Shown here in pieces: positions 40,411 through 48,244 of a DNA stretch of 64,000 nucleotides. The DNA is taken from assembly GCA_035692985.1 (NCBI GenBank), contig DASSHG010000009.1, positions 62,001-126,000 of the forward strand, in the 5' to 3' direction. Made by a program: the position numbers and the translations under genes. The DNA is from JARIHC01 sp035692985. GTDB lineage: Bacteria > Patescibacteriota > Saccharimonadia > Saccharimonadales > UBA4665. The notes under the pieces were generated by a model. That model was not told the origin of the DNA and did no database searches. It saw only the letters and a list, made by a program, of their open reading frames with translations. Numbering within the stretch: position 1 is the stretch's first letter; each line of letters opens with the position of its first letter.

Positions 40411-41922
40411 CTAATCAGCCGCTACTTGTTTCTCAGACTTATGGGTTAAGTTAGGGGCAGCAAGCTTACATTTTGAATTGCTACAGTAGATTTTTTCTTT
40501 GTTAGGAACAATGGCTTTGACAGTTTTTTTACAGTGCGGACACCTGGTTATCTGTCCGTTCTTAACTTCTGGACAGGTTTTCCCACCAAAAGCATGTTGT
40601 GGGCTCTCGCTGGGATTACTTGTTCCGCCAAGTGAAATCGCCAATCCGCAAGCGGAATAAGTACGATTGTTTCGGGCTCCATCAGCCCCAAAGCCACCTA
40701 ACATGCTCTGGAATGAGGCCGCATCAAGAGACTGTAAATGTGCAACGTCAAGATGCCCGATATTAAAGAAACTGCTGTTTTTAGCGCCTGGCTCCGTCGC
40801 CTGAAGATGAAAAGCGCGCATCATTTCAATCGTAGAGTAGACAAGTAGCTCGTGTAGCACTATCGCCTCTTCGTCGCCAAAGTGATCCTCATCAGATCGC
40901 ATCTTATAAAGAGCGTCCTCGTAATCCCTATTAAAGTTCTGGGCCTTATCGGCGAGCCGAGAAATAAGCTGTCTCGCGCCAGCCGTTTGGTAGCCTGCGG
41001 AGAGCGATTCACAAGCATGAACATACGATTCATTAAATACCATGTCCATAATGGCGCGGTGCTCACTCGTTATCTCAACTGTGTTAGCCGTCTTTTTATA
41101 TTTCGGATCGCCCAATTGATCGGCAAGGTCCAGGGCAAGTTCTTTTGCCTGTTCTTCTGACATAGTGCCGGTAATAGCGTATTGTAGGCAATTATCTGTT
41201 ACTTCATCTTCCGGTATATGAACACCGTGTTCGGCAAATACCTCTCTGAGCCGATTTATATCACTGCCGTCAAAGGATAGCGATCCGGAAATAAACCCGT
41301 CTTCACCCGCGTAATATAGCTGTATAAACCCACGTTCCAAGTGCGGCACGTATCCAACATCACGCCAATATTTATGGCCGCTTTTTGCGGCAGCTTCCTT
41401 TGGGTAAAGGGTTGGGACGATACGAGTGTTATAGTTAGTTTTTCCCTGAGCCATGTCGTCCGTAATCAACGCATTTTCGTTGTCCCATTCCGAACGAACT
41501 AATTGCGACTCAAAACGTTCATCTTTCTTTGCCGTCTCAATAGCACACGCTAAACCCGCTTTGGTCATATCTGAAATGGGAGTTTTGAGGTCTTTGGCTA
41601 ATACTCGTCCGTCATCAGACACCGGCCGCTCATCGATATCACGAACCTCCAGTCCGCCGCCCAGCTCCATGTCGGTGCCAAAACCCTCTTCTACAGATGT
41701 AAAAAATTCAGCCTTTGCTTGCTCTGCCTCAGGACTGTTGATAATTTGCTCGTGAGACTTGTCAACCGCAAATGCGCCTAGCCTGAGAATTGTGCCTAAA
41801 GATCGGCCGTATATTTCAGATTCAGCTGGACGTTGCGGCTGGTCTTGGGCAAATTGTGTCTCGGCAAGATCCCAATCAAAGGGGTCTGTTGGTTGTTTTA
41901 GGAGTTCGGCTGATCCGGCCAT
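40411..41922 (-). CDS. Unrecognised 503-residue protein with C-terminal zinc ribbon, behind a cobalamin-type riboswitch
   Basis: 503 residues from ATG 41922, soluble and acidic, with no membrane segment. The N-terminal two-thirds is unrecognised. A helical core includes HRAIMDMVFNESYVHACESL and EEAIVLHELLVYSTIEMMRA. Near the end AFGGKTCPEVKNGQITRCPH is followed by KEKIYCSNSKCK, with CPHC and CSNSKC forming a zinc ribbon. The frame extends upstream to 41958, but GAGGG lies 7 nt before ATG 41922 and is the regulated Shine-Dalgarno. B12 control suggests a B12-linked role (uptake, salvage, or a B12-free alternative enzyme); no homology supports any one. Confidence 0.75.
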   Translation of the reverse strand: MAGSAELLKQPTDPFDWDLAETQFAQDQPQRPAESEIYGRSLGTILRLGAFAVDKSHEQIINSPEAEQAKAEFFTSVEEGFGTDMELGGGLEVRDIDERPVSDDGRVLAKDLKTPISDMTKAGLACAIETAKKDERFESQLVRSEWDNENALITDDMAQGKTNYNTRIVPTLYPKEAAAKSGHKYWRDVGYVPHLERGFIQLYYAGEDGFISGSLSFDGSDINRLREVFAEHGVHIPEDEVTDNCLQYAITGTMSEEQAKELALDLADQLGDPKYKKTANTVEITSEHRAIMDMVFNESYVHACESLSAGYQTAGARQLISRLADKAQNFNRDYEDALYKMRSDEDHFGDEEAIVLHELLVYSTIEMMRAFHLQATEPGAKNSSFFNIGHLDVAHLQSLDAASFQSMLGGFGADGARNNRTYSACGLAISLGGTSNPSESPQHAFGGKTCPEVKNGQITRCPHCKKTVKAIVPNKEKIYCSNSKCKLAAPNLTHKSEKQVAAD

Positions 41923-42105
41923 AAAAATACCCTCTGCTCCAGCGAGCGAGGGCGACAAAGCCCAAAATGGGCGTGCTCTTGCTCGAGAGACTTTTCATGC
42001 TGTATCGGACTTTAACCGTTGCGGCACAGTGCAGGAATTTCGCCTGCTTCCAGCTTTTGTTTGTTAATTGCCTATTTAGTAGGTTAGCACGAAGCCGGTA
42101 CGCTA
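41923..42105 (-). ncRNA. Cobalamin (B12) riboswitch-like leader
   Basis: Minus-strand leader between the LexA-like gene and ATG 41922. The conserved B12-box-like core reads GGAAGCAGGCGAAAUUCCUG, then CACUGUGCCGCAACGGU, then AAAGUCCGAUAC. P1 closes by CGUGCU (42086-42091) with AGCAUG (41996-42001). The GCAGG/CCUGC hairpin and the CCGCAAC segment are the diagnostic aptamer parts. It lacks long peripheral arms, like short cobalamin classes. Downstream, CCCUC (41948-41952) can pair with GAGGG (41930-41934), the Shine-Dalgarno, so translation control is likely. TACTAT (42109-42114) is a fitting -10 box, just past the upstream gene's stop. Confidence 0.75.
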
Positions 42106-42114
42106 GATATAGTA

Positions 42115-42576
42115 TTAATTACTGCGTTGTTTGAGGGCCGCTAGCCGCGGCGTGAAGCTTTGCGCGGCACCCTCCAGGCCCAAAACTTTTAGGGCGCCGA
42201 CCAGAATGGAGAGGTTGTCCAAACTATCCGGAGCGGCGGCAGTACCAGCTTGTTCGGCTTGCCGGAAAGCGTGCTCCACTTTCTCTACGAGCCACTTTTC
42301 CTGGCCCGGAGCCACTTGGTTGGAAGTGATTTTGTCCGGTTGGGATGAGTCCACAACTTCCAGCGAACGGGCCGAATGGTCGCGCTTATTCAGGTGGCCG
42401 CGTTTTATTAAGTTGTTGACATGCAATGCCACGGTAGCCACGGAATTGTAGTTTAGCCCGTCCATTATTTCGCGGTAGCTGGGACTGTAGCCATGCTCAG
42501 CGATGAATTTTTCAATGAAAGCCAGCAGCTCTTTTTGTTTCTTGGTTGGACGGACGGATTTCTGTTTTTCTACCAT
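42115..42576 (-). CDS. LexA-type DNA-binding domain protein lacking the S24 protease
   Basis: About 153 residues from ATG 42576. The N-terminal 65 residues are a LexA winged helix (TKKQKELLAFIEKFIAEHGY; SPSYREIMDGLNYNSVATVA; LHVNNLIKRGHLNKRD). The remainder is a helical segment with no Ser/Lys autoprotease motif (no AxG cleavage site, no S24 residues). LexA uses self-cleavage to respond to DNA damage, so this protein must be regulated differently or be constitutive. An in-frame GTG lies 2 codons upstream; CATAAT 6 nt before ATG 42576 decides the start. Confidence 0.78.
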   Translation of the reverse strand: MVEKQKSVRPTKKQKELLAFIEKFIAEHGYSPSYREIMDGLNYNSVATVALHVNNLIKRGHLNKRDHSARSLEVVDSSQPDKITSNQVAPGQEKWLVEKVEHAFRQAEQAGTAAAPDSLDNLSILVGALKVLGLEGAAQSFTPRLAALKQRSN

Positions 42577-42582
42577 ATCCAC

Positions 42583-42588
42583 ATTATG
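42583..42588 (-). promoter_or_regulatory. -10 box of the LexA-like gene, leaderless
   Basis: CATAAT on the minus strand, 6 nt before ATG(42576). Confidence 0.45.
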
Positions 42589-42988
42589 CCACGCCAGGCT
42601 TTTTTTCTGGAAAGACCCAATACTTGTACCATAGCCAGCTCCAGATAGTGAAGAAACCGGCCGAAATGAAGAAACCGATATAAGGCGTAATACCGATGGA
42701 TTTTAGACCCCAGATGATCAGGTAATCCAACACGAAACCAATACTTTCTATGAAGACGTAGCGGCCGGCATGCTGCATTTCGCTGAGATGGGCACGGTCG
42801 GAAAAAGCCCAAAAACGCTGGACCAGATAATTAAGGGTCCAGCCGATAGCGTCGGCGGCGATTTTGGACGGCAGCCAATCCCATTTGAGAACCGAGTAGC
42901 AAACGGCGAACACGGCGTAGCCGACCCAGAAATAAACTGTCCCGCCAGACATGTATTTGGCGAATCGCCGGATATTGTCAGCGTTCAT
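42584..42988 (-). CDS. GtrA-family membrane protein
   Basis: 134 residues with four TM helices in the GtrA layout: FAKYMSGGTVYFWVGYAVFA, then a second helix region IAADAIGWTLNYLVQRFWAF, YVFIESIGFVLDYLIIWGLK, and FFISAGFFTIWSWLWYKYWV. GtrA proteins are thought to flip polyprenyl-linked glucose or similar sugars for cell-surface glycans. It overlaps the Wzy-like gene's end by 11 nt. A second GtrA paralogue lies at 51531. Confidence 0.88.
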   Translation of the reverse strand: MNADNIRRFAKYMSGGTVYFWVGYAVFAVCYSVLKWDWLPSKIAADAIGWTLNYLVQRFWAFSDRAHLSEMQHAGRYVFIESIGFVLDYLIIWGLKSIGITPYIGFFISAGFFTIWSWLWYKYWVFPEKKPGVA

Positions 42989-44288
42989 TTTTCCTGGGCA
43001 TTACCATAGCGATGCCGGCCAGACCCCACCAGATATAAGCCGTCGTGTCATCTGTCCAGCCGTGCGAGAACAGGTTAATAAAGGTCAGGCCGATCAGGCT
43101 GGCAAAAAGCGTCAGGGCTAAAGGATCCTCCCGTTTCAACCACAAAATATAGCCGACGCCAATATTGATCAATATAAACAGTATGAGTCCGATCCAACCG
43201 GTTTCCTGGCCGATTTGCAAGAAATAATTTTCAGCGATACGCGGCGCGCCGGTATTATACACGCTAGCGGGGCCGGCTGAACCAGGACCCCGGCCGAATG
43301 GCTGGTGGACCAGGTCATGCAGGCCGGCGCGCAGACCGGCAATATGGCCCTGGTCAGAGGTGGCTTTGACGGCCGAATGGGTCTGAGTGTGCAAGAAAAT
43401 GTTTTGGAAACGGGTATTATGGTGCCACTCAAAAGCCGTAAAGACCGCAACAGCCAGTACAAGGACACAGACAATCGCCGCTAAAGCCTGCTTGAGGTAC
43501 TTACGGTCCAGATAATGTATGCCAATGACTATCAACGCTAAGGCGGCGCCGATCCAGGCACTGCGTGAAAAACTGAAAAAAAGTGTCAGCAGGCTGCCCA
43601 CGAACAAGCTGATGTACGGCCAGGTACGGCGGCCGGTAATCAGCAATCCGGCCAACAGGCTGATTGGTATTAGCAGGTAAGCGCCGAGTGGATTAGCGCC
43701 TCGTAGAGTCGAAGCAATGCGTAAATATTGGGCGTTGTGGTTAATTGTCTCGACCGGTTCTATAGTGTTCGGTCCGTAGCCGAAATGCGTCAGGAAATCA
43801 TGCGGCAGAACTAATGCTTGCAGCAAGCCGAAAACCACCACTACGGCCACCGGTGCCAGCACCAGCCATTGCCAGCTTTTGCGCAAGCGCGAAGTCCGCA
43901 AGGCCAATGACCACGTAACCAGGAAAAATACTAAAAAGCGCAGGTTGACTATCAATCCGTAACCTAAGGCCTTGGCGGTTAGGGTGTGTTGATGGAAAGC
44001 CACTAATCCCCAGCCGACATTGACAGCTACATAGAGCATAATCAGCCACACCAGCCGCCTGGTCAAGGTGTGGGCCCGGATTTTGCCATCGGTAACTGCC
44101 AAATAAAGCACACCGGCTATACAGACCAGCAATAGTACTTCTTTCCAGAGACGCAGCGCCGTATAGTGACTAATCATACTGGCTCCCCAAACTGTCAAAA
44201 AAGCATGGAACGGTAGGAGCAATATCATCAACATCGCCAGGGTCGTTACCAGCGACAAGATGCGGTACTTAAACGCGGAAGCTCTCAT
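42978..44288 (-). CDS. O-antigen ligase/polymerase-like (Wzy/WaaL) membrane protein
   Basis: 436 residues with about 11 TM segments. The conserved SFSRSAWIGAALALIVIGIH in the middle and a long extracytoplasmic loop (RFQNIFLHTQTHSAVKATSD to IAENYFLQIGQETGWIGLIL, with RGPGSAGPASVYNTG) characterise the O-antigen polymerase/ligase family. It probably polymerises or transfers lipid-linked glycan at the outer face of the membrane. First gene of the Wzy-GtrA pair; divergent to the initiating transferase. Confidence 0.82.
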   Translation of the reverse strand: MRASAFKYRILSLVTTLAMLMILLLPFHAFLTVWGASMISHYTALRLWKEVLLLVCIAGVLYLAVTDGKIRAHTLTRRLVWLIMLYVAVNVGWGLVAFHQHTLTAKALGYGLIVNLRFLVFFLVTWSLALRTSRLRKSWQWLVLAPVAVVVVFGLLQALVLPHDFLTHFGYGPNTIEPVETINHNAQYLRIASTLRGANPLGAYLLIPISLLAGLLITGRRTWPYISLFVGSLLTLFFSFSRSAWIGAALALIVIGIHYLDRKYLKQALAAIVCVLVLAVAVFTAFEWHHNTRFQNIFLHTQTHSAVKATSDQGHIAGLRAGLHDLVHQPFGRGPGSAGPASVYNTGAPRIAENYFLQIGQETGWIGLILFILINIGVGYILWLKREDPLALTLFASLIGLTFINLFSHGWTDDTTAYIWWGLAGIAMVMPRKNER

Positions 44289-44332
44289 AGATGTTACAAT
44301 TTTACTATACCGGCCGGCTTTTTGCCCTGGTA

Positions 44333-44338
44333 TATGAT
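44333..44338 (+). promoter_or_regulatory. -10 box of the initiating glycosyltransferase
   Basis: TATGAT, 7 nt before ATG(44346). It overlaps in-frame upstream start codons (44322, 44334) and so decides for ATG 44346. Confidence 0.5.
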
Positions 44339-44345
44339 TCCCGCA

Positions 44346-45782
44346 ATGAAAAATAACGCTTCCCTGCTGTACAATTTTATTCTGGTGGTGGGCGATGCCG
44401 TGGCAATTGCCATCGCTTTTAGCATCGCCTACATTTTGAGGGTTTCACTAAACCATACGCCGCTCAGCACGAACGTCCACGCCCATACCTATATTCTGGT
44501 CCTGATCAGCTTGCTGCCATTTTGGATATTGATTTTCGCCCTGCTCGGGCTCTACAATTCCCGGATTTACGAACGGCGTTTCAGTGAACTCGGCCGGCTG
44601 CTGATCGGCACGTTTATCGGCATCTTGTTCGTTATCAGCTACAGCTACATGTTTGACATTGCCATTTTTCCCGCCCGGCTGGTTACGGTATACGGTTTTG
44701 GCCTGGCTTTTATATTGGCGCTGATTTGGCGGACGCTGGCCCGCGGCGGACGGCGGCAGCTCTTTAACTACGGAGTAGGCATCAATAATGTCTTGATTGT
44801 GGGCGATACGGCCATAACCTGTGAGCTGGTGCGTAGTCTGGCCAATACCGCGGCTACCGGCTACCGGGTTATTGGCCTTATTGGCGGCACCAAGCATCCG
44901 CATAAAGCATCTGGCTTTCCCGTTTTTCAAAATTTTGAGGCCGCCCTGAAGGCGCTCAAAAAAGAGCAGCTGCACACCATCGTCCAGACCGAGCTGTATG
45001 CCGCCGGAGAAGATAACGACCAGATTCTGACTTACGCCCAGGAAAACCACGTCGCCTACCGCTTCGTGCCCGGCAATAGCGAATTGTTCGTGGGTAATAT
45101 TGAGGTTGACCTGTTCCAGGCGGTGCCGGTTATCGCGGTACATCAGACTGCTCTGGTCGGCTGGGGCCGGATAGTAAAACGGCTAATGGATATCGGACTT
45201 GGCGGACTGATGTTGCTGCTAGCTTCACCGTTTATGCTGCTGATCGCACTTAGCATTAAATTAACTAGCAGGGGGCCGGTTTTTTTCCGTCAGACCCGGC
45301 TAACCCGTTTTAACCACAAGTTTAAAGTCTTCAAATTCAGGTCTAATAAAATTGCTTTTAACGGTTTGGATCCTGAGAAAGCTTTCACAAAATTGGGCAA
45401 GCCCGAACTCATTAAGCAATATCGCGACAATGGTGATTTTCTGCCAGATGACCCGCGCATCACACCGCTGGGACGTTTTCTACGCCGCACCAGCTTGGAT
45501 GAGCTGCCGCAGCTAATTAACGTCGTGCGTGGCGACCTCAGCTTGGTCGGCCCGCGGGCGCTGATCCCGCAAGAGTTGGACTTATATGCCAAGCGCCATG
45601 CCATTTTGAGTGTAAAATCCGGCATGACCGGGCTGGCCCAAGTTTCCGGACGGCGCAATATCAACTTTGAAGAGCGGCGCAAGTTAGACCTGTATTACGT
45701 CCAGAATTGGAGCCTGTGGAGCGACCTCGTTATATTGGTAAAAACTATTTGGATCGTGTTGTTTCACCAAGGAGCAATCTAG
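44346..45782 (+). CDS. Polyprenyl-phosphate sugar phosphotransferase (initiating glycosyltransferase, WbaP/WcaJ-like)
   Basis: 478 residues. Four N-terminal TM helices precede a Rossmann-like CoA-binding-type region (NNVLIVGDTAITCELVRSLA), a further TM near residue 290 (LMDIGLGGLMLLLASPFMLL), and the catalytic bacterial sugar transferase domain: SRGPVFFRQTRLTRFNHKFK, DPRITPLGRFLRRTSLDELP, QLINVVRGDLSLVGPRALIP. It transfers a sugar-1-phosphate from UDP-sugar to undecaprenyl phosphate, starting glycan assembly. ATG 44346 is chosen because TATGAT lies 7 nt upstream. Confidence 0.9.
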   Translation: MKNNASLLYNFILVVGDAVAIAIAFSIAYILRVSLNHTPLSTNVHAHTYILVLISLLPFWILIFALLGLYNSRIYERRFSELGRLLIGTFIGILFVISYSYMFDIAIFPARLVTVYGFGLAFILALIWRTLARGGRRQLFNYGVGINNVLIVGDTAITCELVRSLANTAATGYRVIGLIGGTKHPHKASGFPVFQNFEAALKALKKEQLHTIVQTELYAAGEDNDQILTYAQENHVAYRFVPGNSELFVGNIEVDLFQAVPVIAVHQTALVGWGRIVKRLMDIGLGGLMLLLASPFMLLIALSIKLTSRGPVFFRQTRLTRFNHKFKVFKFRSNKIAFNGLDPEKAFTKLGKPELIKQYRDNGDFLPDDPRITPLGRFLRRTSLDELPQLINVVRGDLSLVGPRALIPQELDLYAKRHAILSVKSGMTGLAQVSGRRNINFEERRKLDLYYVQNWSLWSDLVILVKTIWIVLFHQGAI

Positions 45783-46894
45783 TGGCCAAGCAGTTAAAGG
45801 TGGCTATTGTTTGCGATTGGCTGACCGGTATCGGCGGCGCTGAACGCGTAGTGCTGGAAATGCACCGGCTCTACCCCGGCGCGCCAATTTACACTTCGCA
45901 ATACGACCCCTCTAAGATCGACTGGTTTGATGAGGCTGATGTGCGCACTACCTGGTTACAAAAGCTGCCCAAAAGCTTAAAGAAGTTTTTGCCGCTGTTG
46001 CGTGCTTGGACGTTCAGCCGGTTGGATCTGAGCGAATACGATTTAATTTTGTCCTCTAGCGGCGCCGAGGCTAAAGACGTCAAGCGCCGGCCGGACGCTC
46101 TGCATATTTCATATGTTCATTCGCCGACGCATTATTATTGGATCCGACATGATGAGTATCTGGAAAAGCCTGGTTTCCCGCGAGGCCTTAATTGGCTTGC
46201 TAAGCTCGGCTTGAAAACCCTGGTGGGACCGTTGCGGCGCTGGGATTTACGGGCCGCCAAACGTCCGGACTACATTTTGACCAACTCGACCCACAGCCAG
46301 GCCATGATCAAGCGTTTTTATAAACGGGATTCGCTTGTGGTGCATCCACCGGTAGAAACAGAGCGTTTTAGATTAGGCCCTAAGCCGCCGCTGCGGCACG
46401 GCTTTGTGATTGCCGGCCGCCAGTCGCCCTACAAACGTTTCGACCTGGCGGTTGAGGCTTGCAACCAGCTAAAAGTTCCCTTGATTGTTGTTGGCGACGG
46501 GCCCGATCACCGCCGCTTGGAGAAACTGGCCGGCCGCGGCGTGACTTTCTTCACCGAATTAAACGACCACGATATTGTCGGGCACTTCCAGTCGGCGCTC
46601 GGTTTTATCATGCCCAACATGGATGATTTCGGCATCGTGGCGGTCGAGGCGATGGCCGCCGGCACGCCTGTAATCGCCTATAAAAAAGGTGGCGCTCTGG
46701 ATTACGTGGTGCCGAACAAAACCGGCCTGTTCTTCGAGCAGCAGACTGTCGGTAGTTTGCGCAACGTCTTGGAAACAGGCTTGAACAAGAAGTTCGACCA
46801 TGAAGCAATCGCCGAGCACGCCGCCCAATTTTCCGTTCCGAATTTCCGCAAAAACCTGCAGGCGGCAATTGCTGAGTGCTTGAAAACTAGGTAG
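45782..46894 (+). CDS. Glycosyltransferase family 4
   Basis: 370 residues, GT-B fold. N-terminal LKVAIVCDWLTGIGGAERVV (with the family's Gly loop), middle SYVHSPTHYYW, and C-terminal nucleotide-sugar domain VIAGRQSPYKRFDLAVEACN to FGIVAVEAMAAGTPVIAYKK, including the E-x7-E-like motif. It adds a sugar to the lipid-linked chain. Start GTG 45782 shares a base with the preceding TAG and has GGAG 8 nt upstream; co-transcribed with the initiating transferase. Confidence 0.9.
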   Translation: MAKQLKVAIVCDWLTGIGGAERVVLEMHRLYPGAPIYTSQYDPSKIDWFDEADVRTTWLQKLPKSLKKFLPLLRAWTFSRLDLSEYDLILSSSGAEAKDVKRRPDALHISYVHSPTHYYWIRHDEYLEKPGFPRGLNWLAKLGLKTLVGPLRRWDLRAAKRPDYILTNSTHSQAMIKRFYKRDSLVVHPPVETERFRLGPKPPLRHGFVIAGRQSPYKRFDLAVEACNQLKVPLIVVGDGPDHRRLEKLAGRGVTFFTELNDHDIVGHFQSALGFIMPNMDDFGIVAVEAMAAGTPVIAYKKGGALDYVVPNKTGLFFEQQTVGSLRNVLETGLNKKFDHEAIAEHAAQFSVPNFRKNLQAAIAECLKTR

Positions 46895-47660
46895 CCTTAA
46901 CTATACCCTCTATAGCGTAAGCGGTGTCTTCCCAGTTCCTGACGGATATACAATCGATGCCCATTTTATAAACAGCGTAATCGTTTCCGCCCTCGACAAT
47001 CTTGTCGCCCAGGAAAAGTACGTCTTCATTTTGCCAGCTATGCATAACCAACAATTTTTCCATGCCGTAAGCTTTGTCTATGCCCGGTTTGGTAACGTCA
47101 ATGGAGGTCGCGCCAGCGGCCCGGACTTCAAATTCAGGTATTTTAGGAGCTACAATTTTTCGTATGTGATGCTTTTTGCTGCTATCTGGATCCCATTCAT
47201 CTTTAATGCGAACGCCTTCTTCGCCAAGTTCCGCGACAATTTCTTGGCCAAGAATAGACAACGTAATCTGGCTGTCACGGTCTTCTATGACTTTGCCGTA
47301 CGTTTTCTCGGCTTTATGCCCTGACTCCACTAGACCCTCTTCAAGTGCTTGAATAATTTTCTTTTTCTGCTCGGGAGTCAGGTTTTCGGCATATTCTTCT
47401 TTCCAATCGCCAGCGACATTATCAAAAAGGTAATATCGGGTACCGCTGGTAGGCATTAGGTGTAATTTTGCCAGTAGCTCAGGTTTGTCGGTTATTTGAG
47501 TTAGCACTTGCCTTTGGAAAAGTTCGTATTTTCCGCCGGAAATAATACAGACCTCAAAACGTTCCAGCAGTTGGTTGAGCAAGCCGGCCATGCGTTCTGG
47601 CAAAGTCGATTTGCTGGGAGCTAGCGTGCCGTCAAGATCAAAAGCGATGAGTTTTTTCAT
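46887..47660 (-). CDS. HAD-superfamily phosphatase (Cof/phosphomannomutase-like type IIB)
   Basis: 257 residues. HAD motif I FDLDGTLAPSKS with both nucleophile Asp residues, motif II CIISGGKYE, motif III and IV around KPGIDKAYGMEKLL and VLFLGDKIVEGGNDY. The type IIB cap resembles eukaryotic-type phosphomannomutase and sugar phosphatases (SPP/TPP); activity could be a sugar-phosphate phosphatase or mutase supplying nucleotide sugars. Leaderless (TATAAT 8 nt before ATG). It overlaps the convergent GT4 by 8 nt. Confidence 0.78.
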   Translation of the reverse strand: MKKLIAFDLDGTLAPSKSTLPERMAGLLNQLLERFEVCIISGGKYELFQRQVLTQITDKPELLAKLHLMPTSGTRYYLFDNVAGDWKEEYAENLTPEQKKKIIQALEEGLVESGHKAEKTYGKVIEDRDSQITLSILGQEIVAELGEEGVRIKDEWDPDSSKKHHIRKIVAPKIPEFEVRAAGATSIDVTKPGIDKAYGMEKLLVMHSWQNEDVLFLGDKIVEGGNDYAVYKMGIDCISVRNWEDTAYAIEGIVKAT

Positions 47661-47668
47661 ATGCTACG

Positions 47669-47674
47669 ATTATA
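47669..47674 (-). promoter_or_regulatory. -10 box of the HAD phosphatase gene, leaderless
   Basis: TATAAT on the minus strand, 8 nt before ATG(47660), inside the 19-nt gap to the upstream gene. Confidence 0.6.
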
Positions 47675-47679
47675 CTTTT

Positions 47680-48168
47680 TTACTGCTGGCTGTTCCACCT
47701 GTTCAAAAACCAGCTGCTAGACCACTGCTTCTCTTCGCCGACGCCAAAAACTATTTCGATATTATGACGGCGGCAGGTTTCCCACTCTGGCAGGCTGGCT
47801 TTGTCGGCGCGGTCACCGCCTTTGGTAAAAACATCCGGCCGGATAGCCTCCAGGGCTTTGGATACCGTCTGGTCATCTTTAATTTCAAACGGCACAACAT
47901 AGTCAACCCCGATAATACCGCTGACGATCAGGCTGCGTGTTTCCAGGTTTTGGAATGCCCGTCCCTTTTTGGCAGTCAGAAAAGTGTCGCCGTTAACAAT
48001 CACTACCAGCGTATCGCCGTATTGCTTGCTCTGGATGATACAGCTGATATGCCCCGGATGGATCGGGTCGAAACCGCCGCTGGTGGCGACAATTTTGCCC
48101 AGCTTTGGCCGGAGGGCGTCGAATTCGTCAAAGGACACGATGGGCGCGCCCCATTCTGGATTATGCAT
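47680..48168 (-). CDS. Cytidylyltransferase-like nucleotidyltransferase (RfaE/TagD-type)
   Basis: 162 residues with the nucleotidylyltransferase HxGH motif in ATSGGFDPIHPGHISCI, VVIVNGDTFLTAKKGRAFQN, the RSLIVSGIIGVDYVVPFEI region and DVFTKGGDRADKASLPEWET. Closest in layout to heptose-1-phosphate adenylyltransferase (RfaE C-domain) or glycerol-3-phosphate cytidylyltransferase. It likely activates a sugar or polyol phosphate for the surface glycan. Leaderless; TATAAT 7 nt before ATG. Confidence 0.83.
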   Translation of the reverse strand: MHNPEWGAPIVSFDEFDALRPKLGKIVATSGGFDPIHPGHISCIIQSKQYGDTLVVIVNGDTFLTAKKGRAFQNLETRSLIVSGIIGVDYVVPFEIKDDQTVSKALEAIRPDVFTKGGDRADKASLPEWETCRRHNIEIVFGVGEEKQWSSSWFLNRWNSQQ

Positions 48169-48175
48169 CTGCCGA

Positions 48176-48181
48176 ATTATA
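48176..48181 (-). promoter_or_regulatory. -10 box of the nucleotidyltransferase gene, leaderless
   Basis: TATAAT on the minus strand, 7 nt before ATG(48168). Confidence 0.6.
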
Positions 48182-48228
48182 ACAAACTATGTTGCGCGGA
48201 ATGGTTTTTCAAGCGGGCCATAAACAGG

Positions 48229-48234
48229 TATAAT
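48229..48234 (+). promoter_or_regulatory. -10 box of the rml operon
   Basis: TATAAT, 10 nt before ATG(48245); leader of about 3 nt. It is the only promoter I see before rmlB-C-D-A-gtrA. Confidence 0.6.
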
Positions 48235-48244
48235 AAACCGGCAT

